NCBI GenBank assembly: GCA_039714315.1
Contig: JBDLJM010000011.1
Coordinates: 1 to 38,899, forward strand
Length of the DNA: 38,899 nt
Direction: 5' to 3'
Source: Bacteroidota bacterium
GTDB lineage: Bacteria > Bacteroidota > Bacteroidia > Flavobacteriales > JADGDT01
Positions 35,708 to 38,899 of the stretch are shown here, in pieces. The notes under the pieces were generated by a model. It worked only from the letters and a program-made list of their open reading frames with translations. It did no database searches and had not been told where the DNA came from. Position 1 is the first letter of the stretch, and each line of letters begins with the position of its first letter. Both the position numbers and the translations under genes were made by a program.

Positions 35708-35891
35708 TTTTTCATATGTTTAAATTTTACATTAAGGTTATATGGAATCCCAAAATTTAATAATGTCGGTTGGTATAAGCCACTTTTATGGGATTTCATA
35801 TGTATATAATTTAATGTTTTGGTCATATGGTATCCCCATAATATTCATGTTATTTGGTGTAAATGCTCGGTTTGCATGGGGATTTCATATT
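35708..35891. repeat. Tandem imperfect dyad repeats between cdd and pdhA
   Basis: Two hairpin-forming units follow one another. Unit 1 (35740-35801) has arms ATATGGAATCCCA and TGGGATTTCATAT, fully pairable in RNA if one G-U is allowed. Unit 2 (35825-35890) has arms ATATGGTATCCCCAT and ATGGGGATTTCATAT, with one G-U and one mismatch. Their loops share ATGT-NNN-TTGGT-N-TAA. The motif TTTCATAT occurs three times (around 35710, 35794 and 35883) with periods of about 84 and 89 bases, so a roughly 86-bp unit was duplicated. The block fills much of the gap upstream of pdhA. Function unknown. Confidence 0.8.
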
Positions 35892-35988
35892 ATATAAATT
35901 TATAATTAGGAATAAATAAGGGTGTTTCAATGTGGGAAGTTGAAATGTTACCGGGGCTTGGAAATATTTTTTTGGAAAAAAGAGAATT

Positions 35989-35996
35989 TAAATTTG
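35989..35996 (+). promoter_or_regulatory. TAnnTTTG-like box directly before pdhA
   Basis: TAAATTTG matches the -7 consensus and ends three bases before the pdhA ATG. The nearest TTTG upstream (35971-35974) is only 14 bases away, closer than usual. It is a weak call. Confidence 0.3.
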
Positions 35997-35999
35997 GGG

Positions 36000-36992
36000 A
36001 TGAAAAAAATAACAAAGGAGACATATCTCAGTTGGTATAGGGATATGTTGTTATGGAGAAAATTTGAGGATAAAGCTTCTGCGCTTTACATACAACAAAA
36101 AATCAGAGGATTTCTACACCTCTATAATGGTCAGGAAGCTGTACTTGCAGGTTGTTTACATGCGATGGAAATTGGTACAGATAAAATGATTACTGCATAT
36201 AGAAATCATGTTCAGCCAATAGGTTTGGGGGAAGATCCAAAAAAAATTATGGCGGAGATGCTGGGTAAGTCTACAGGAACATCTAAAGGTAACGGTGGAT
36301 CGATGCACATGTTTTCGAAGGAGAAGGGTTTTTATGGAGGACATGGTATTGTAGGTGGTCAGATTCCTCTTGGAGCCGGACTTGCTTTTGCTGATAAATA
36401 TTTTGACAGGAAAGCTGTTACCCTTACTTTTTTTGGAGATGGCGCTGCCCGTCAGGGAACTTTTCACGAAACATTAAATATGGCAATTAATTGGAAGTTG
36501 CCGGTAGTGTTTATTATTGAAAATAATCAGTATGCAATGGGTACTTCTGTTGCCCGAACATCTAACGTAACAGAGATGCACGAGATGGGTAATGGCTATA
36601 ACATGCCAAATGAATCTGTTGACGGTATGGATCCTGTTGCAGTAGCAAAATCTGTATCAAAAGCTATGGAGAGAGCCCGTAAAGGTGACGGACCTACGCT
36701 TTTGGAAATAAAAACTTATCGTTACAAAGGTCACTCAATGTCTGATGCGCAGCATTATAGAACTAAAGAGGAAGTAGCAGAGTATCAAAAACTGGATCCG
36801 ATTAATAAGGTACTTGAGGTAATCAGGGAAAATAAATATGCCACAGAAGAAGAAATTCATGCTATTAATGAATCTGTGAAAGATGAAATTAAGGAAATTG
36901 TGAAATTCGCAGAGGAATCACCGTTCCCTGATGATGGTGACCTTTATGCCGATGTGTACAAACAGGAAGATTATCCTTTCTTGATGAATTAA
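36000..36992 (+). CDS. pdhA: Pyruvate dehydrogenase E1 component, alpha subunit
   Basis: With its beta partner this thiamine-diphosphate enzyme decarboxylates pyruvate and passes the acetyl group to E2. The 330-residue protein has MITAYRNHVQPIG, the GGSMHMFSKEKGFYGGHGIVGGQIPLGAG segment and the ThDP-binding motif GDGAARQG...NN (about 147-178). It also has the phosphorylation-loop-like YRYKGHSMSDAQHYR. The ATG at 36000 is chosen because homologues start MKKITKE; an upstream GTG would add 26 unrelated residues. It is followed after 98 bp by pdhC. The E1 beta gene is not between them or elsewhere in the window, an arrangement known in Flavobacteriia. Confidence 0.95.
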   Translation: MKKITKETYLSWYRDMLLWRKFEDKASALYIQQKIRGFLHLYNGQEAVLAGCLHAMEIGTDKMITAYRNHVQPIGLGEDPKKIMAEMLGKSTGTSKGNGGSMHMFSKEKGFYGGHGIVGGQIPLGAGLAFADKYFDRKAVTLTFFGDGAARQGTFHETLNMAINWKLPVVFIIENNQYAMGTSVARTSNVTEMHEMGNGYNMPNESVDGMDPVAVAKSVSKAMERARKGDGPTLLEIKTYRYKGHSMSDAQHYRTKEEVAEYQKLDPINKVLEVIRENKYATEEEIHAINESVKDEIKEIVKFAEESPFPDDGDLYADVYKQEDYPFLMN

Positions 36993-37090
36993 ATTAGGTT
37001 CTTCGATTAAGTAATTAAATAATTTTACCCTTAATGATGGTTTCTGAGCAACGAAGGAGAAAGTCTAAGGGGAACGAATAAACAAGAACA

Positions 37091-38665
37091 ATGGCTGAGA
37101 TTGTTACAATGCCCCGTTTGAGTGATACTATGACAGAAGGAGTAGTAGCTCAATGGCATAAAAAAGTTGGAGATAAGATATCTGAGGGCGATGTGCTCGC
37201 CGAAATTGAAACAGATAAAGCAACAATGGAATTCGAATCTTTTCAGGAAGGAGTGTTGCTGTATATTGGTGTTCAGGAGGGTGAAGTTGCACCGGTTGAC
37301 TCTCTATTGGCAATTCTTGGAGAAGAGGGCGAAGATGTTTCATCACTTATTTCAGGAGGAAGTTACGAATCGGTTGTAGTTAAGGAAGAAACAGTTGTAG
37401 AAGAGGCAGTAGGCGTAGCAGAACATTCTGAAGATTTGGATGTGGAAATAGTAAGAATGCCGCGTTTAAGTGATACGATGACTGAAGGAGTTGTGACTAA
37501 ATGGCACAAGAAAGTGGGAGATAAGGTTACGGAAGGAGATATTTTAGCTGAAATTGAAACAGATAAAGCAACAATGGAGTTTGAGTCATTTCAGGAAGGA
37601 ACTTTGCTTTATATAGGTGTTCAGGAAGGAGAAAATGCCCCGGTAGACTCTATTCTAGCAATTTTGGGAGAAGCCGGAACCGATGTTTCATCGGTAGTTA
37701 ATTCTTCCGGAGATTTTGCAGCGAAAGAAAAAAATATAAAAGAAGAATCTAAAGTAGTACCTGTAAAAGCCGAAGTTCCTAAAAATGATGTTAAGCATAC
37801 AAAAACATCTGATGGAAGGATTTTAGCTTCTCCATTGGCTAAAAAGCTCGCCGAGGATAAAGGAATTAAGCTTGAAAAAGTTTTTGGCACAGGCGAAGGC
37901 GGAAGAATAGTAAAAAGGGATATAGACAACTATGAAGAGTCAACTGTGGTAGAAACGGTTGTTGCTTCTTCTGTGTCTGAAGGAGTTAGCTATGAGGATG
38001 TCAAGGTTTCGCAAATGCGCAAAACTATAGCCCGCAGACTCATAGAGTCTAAAAACGAAGCACCTCATTATTATTTGGTAATTGAAATAGATATGGATCA
38101 GGCAATTGAGAACAGAAAAGCAATCAATAATATGCCTGATACAAAAGTATCGTTCAATGATATGGTAATTAAGGCTGCTGCAATGGCATTAAAGAAACAT
38201 CCTAATGTAAATACAAGCTGGATGGGTGATAGTATCCGTTATAACAAGCAGGTTAATATTGGTGTAGCAGTAGCAGTAGAAGACGGACTTTTAGTACCGG
38301 TAATTAGACTTGCCGATACAAAGCAGTTGACTGCAATTTCAGCAGAGGTTAAAGATTTTGCCGAAAGAGCCAAGAGTAAAAAACTTATGCCGGAAGATTG
38401 GGAAGGAAGTACATTTACTATTTCAAACCTTGGAATGTTTGGGATAGAGGAGTTTACTTCAATTATCAATCAGCCTGATTCATCTATTTTATCTGTTGGA
38501 GCGATAATTCAGAAACCTGTAGTTAAAAATGGAGAGATTGTTGTTGGAAACACTATGAAGGTTACCATGGCAAATGATCACCGTACAGTAGACGGAGCTA
38601 CGGGAGCAGCATTCCTGCAAACATTTAAAATGTATCTGGAAAATCCTGTTACAATGATTGCATAG
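37091..38665 (+). CDS. pdhC: Pyruvate dehydrogenase E2, dihydrolipoamide acetyltransferase, two lipoyl domains
   Basis: E2 accepts acetyl groups from E1 on lipoyl arms and makes acetyl-CoA. The 524-residue protein has two lipoyl domains (about 1-80 and 118-198) with lipoylated lysines at K43 and K159, both in ETDKATMEF. A flexible linker and a peripheral-subunit-binding domain follow (about 243-280, RILASPLAKKLAEDKGIKLEKV). The catalytic domain runs from about 305 to the end, with H497 and D501 in DHRTVDG. The two lipoyl domains are nearly identical, and 29 bases around the lipoyl lysine codon are exactly repeated 348 bp apart, which points to recent duplication or gene conversion. A terminator follows the stop codon. 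Confidence 0.96.
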   Translation: MAEIVTMPRLSDTMTEGVVAQWHKKVGDKISEGDVLAEIETDKATMEFESFQEGVLLYIGVQEGEVAPVDSLLAILGEEGEDVSSLISGGSYESVVVKEETVVEEAVGVAEHSEDLDVEIVRMPRLSDTMTEGVVTKWHKKVGDKVTEGDILAEIETDKATMEFESFQEGTLLYIGVQEGENAPVDSILAILGEAGTDVSSVVNSSGDFAAKEKNIKEESKVVPVKAEVPKNDVKHTKTSDGRILASPLAKKLAEDKGIKLEKVFGTGEGGRIVKRDIDNYEESTVVETVVASSVSEGVSYEDVKVSQMRKTIARRLIESKNEAPHYYLVIEIDMDQAIENRKAINNMPDTKVSFNDMVIKAAAMALKKHPNVNTSWMGDSIRYNKQVNIGVAVAVEDGLLVPVIRLADTKQLTAISAEVKDFAERAKSKKLMPEDWEGSTFTISNLGMFGIEEFTSIINQPDSSILSVGAIIQKPVVKNGEIVVGNTMKVTMANDHRTVDGATGAAFLQTFKMYLENPVTMIA

Positions 38666-38690
38666 TAATAGAAATAAATACTATTTAAAG

Positions 38691-38719
38691 CCTATCAATT
38701 TTTTTTGATGGGTTTTTTT
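38691..38719 (+). terminator. Terminator after pdhC
   Basis: CCTATCAA pairs with TTGATGGG (8 bp, one G-U) around six T, followed by seven T. It lies 25 bp after the pdhC stop codon and ends the pdhA-pdhC transcript. Confidence 0.88.
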
Positions 38720-38744
38720 ATATGTCATTTTGATGTGAATTGGT

Positions 38745-38821
38745 AAAAGGAGGAAGATAATAGGCGAAAGATAAAAGATAAAAGGAGGAAGATAAAAGAT
38801 AAAAGATGAAAGATGAAAGAT
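38745..38821. repeat. Heptanucleotide tandem array
   Basis: Eleven consecutive 7-base units fill 77 bases. Most are AAAAGAT or GAAAGAT, with AAAAGGA, GGAAGAT and one divergent AATAGGC. The pair AAAAGGA-GGAAGAT recurs after five units, so a larger block was also duplicated. The array is pure purine except for scattered T and one C. It lies after the pdhC terminator with no gene visible up to the window edge. Confidence 0.88.
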
Positions 38822-38899
38822 GCTCTCATTATATTTTCAAAGTCTAGCGTTAATTAAAAGAATTTTAAAATAATAAAACTTACACCAGTAACGCCAATC

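Larger units (their letters stand above)
35698..35999. other. Intergenic region between cdd and pdhA
   Basis: This 302-bp gap holds the tandem dyad repeats (35708-35891) and, at its end, a TAnnTTTG-like box just before pdhA. I see no gene and no standard terminator for cdd unless one of the dyads serves as one. Confidence 0.6.

Noticed and set aside
36156-36467. A 103-codon minus-strand frame inside pdhA
   Set aside because: It is antisense to a well-conserved ThDP-binding region and has no features of its own.

Overview
The window looks like a chromosomal stretch from a low-GC member of the Bacteroidota, most likely Flavobacteriia. Four things support this: the gliding and type IX secretion genes gldJ, porU and porV; the fused lpxC-fabZ gene; the gene order lepB-dapB-DUF5683-parB-parA; and several promoter-like TAnnTTTG boxes of the Bacteroidota type. 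There is no intact mobile element, phage, CRISPR array or rRNA operon. The content is mostly housekeeping and envelope genes, with small unusual stretches between them.

Region by region. Positions 1-4673 (minus strand) hold parA, parB, a DUF5683 membrane protein, dapB and a signal peptidase I gene cut by the left edge. Positions 5009-7414 encode a TonB-dependent outer-membrane receptor. A small thioredoxin-like gene (7721-8035, plus) ends in a clear terminator. Directly after it is a 29-codon remnant of a REP-associated transposase with a REP-like palindrome. A minus-strand group follows: esterase, GIDE-domain membrane protein, GNAT acetyltransferase, sodium:solute symporter, DUF4159 protein, rsmE, smpB and a Nudix hydrolase. 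Two identical tRNA-His genes lie at 15054-15264.

The second half is mainly on the plus strand. It begins with two tandemly duplicated CBM9/DUF5916 outer-membrane proteins, a MORN-repeat protein and mnmA. A lipid A block follows: lpxD, lpxC-fabZ, lpxA and then efp. Minus-strand murF and gldJ come next, with gldJ divergent from porU-porV. Then come cdd, pdhA (E1 alpha) and pdhC (E2 with two lipoyl domains). The E1 beta gene is not in the window.

Functionally, the envelope theme dominates. LpxD, LpxC and LpxA start lipid A synthesis, and DapB and MurF feed peptidoglycan synthesis. LepB processes exported proteins. GldJ, PorU and PorV belong to gliding and type IX secretion, with PorU and PorV acting at the cell surface.

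I did not find a convincing new multi-gene system. The most unusual non-coding structures are the tandem dyad repeats between cdd and pdhA, the transposase/REP remnant near 8.1-8.26 kb, the twin tRNA-His genes with two U-U oppositions in the acceptor stem, and the 7-bp tandem array near the right edge.
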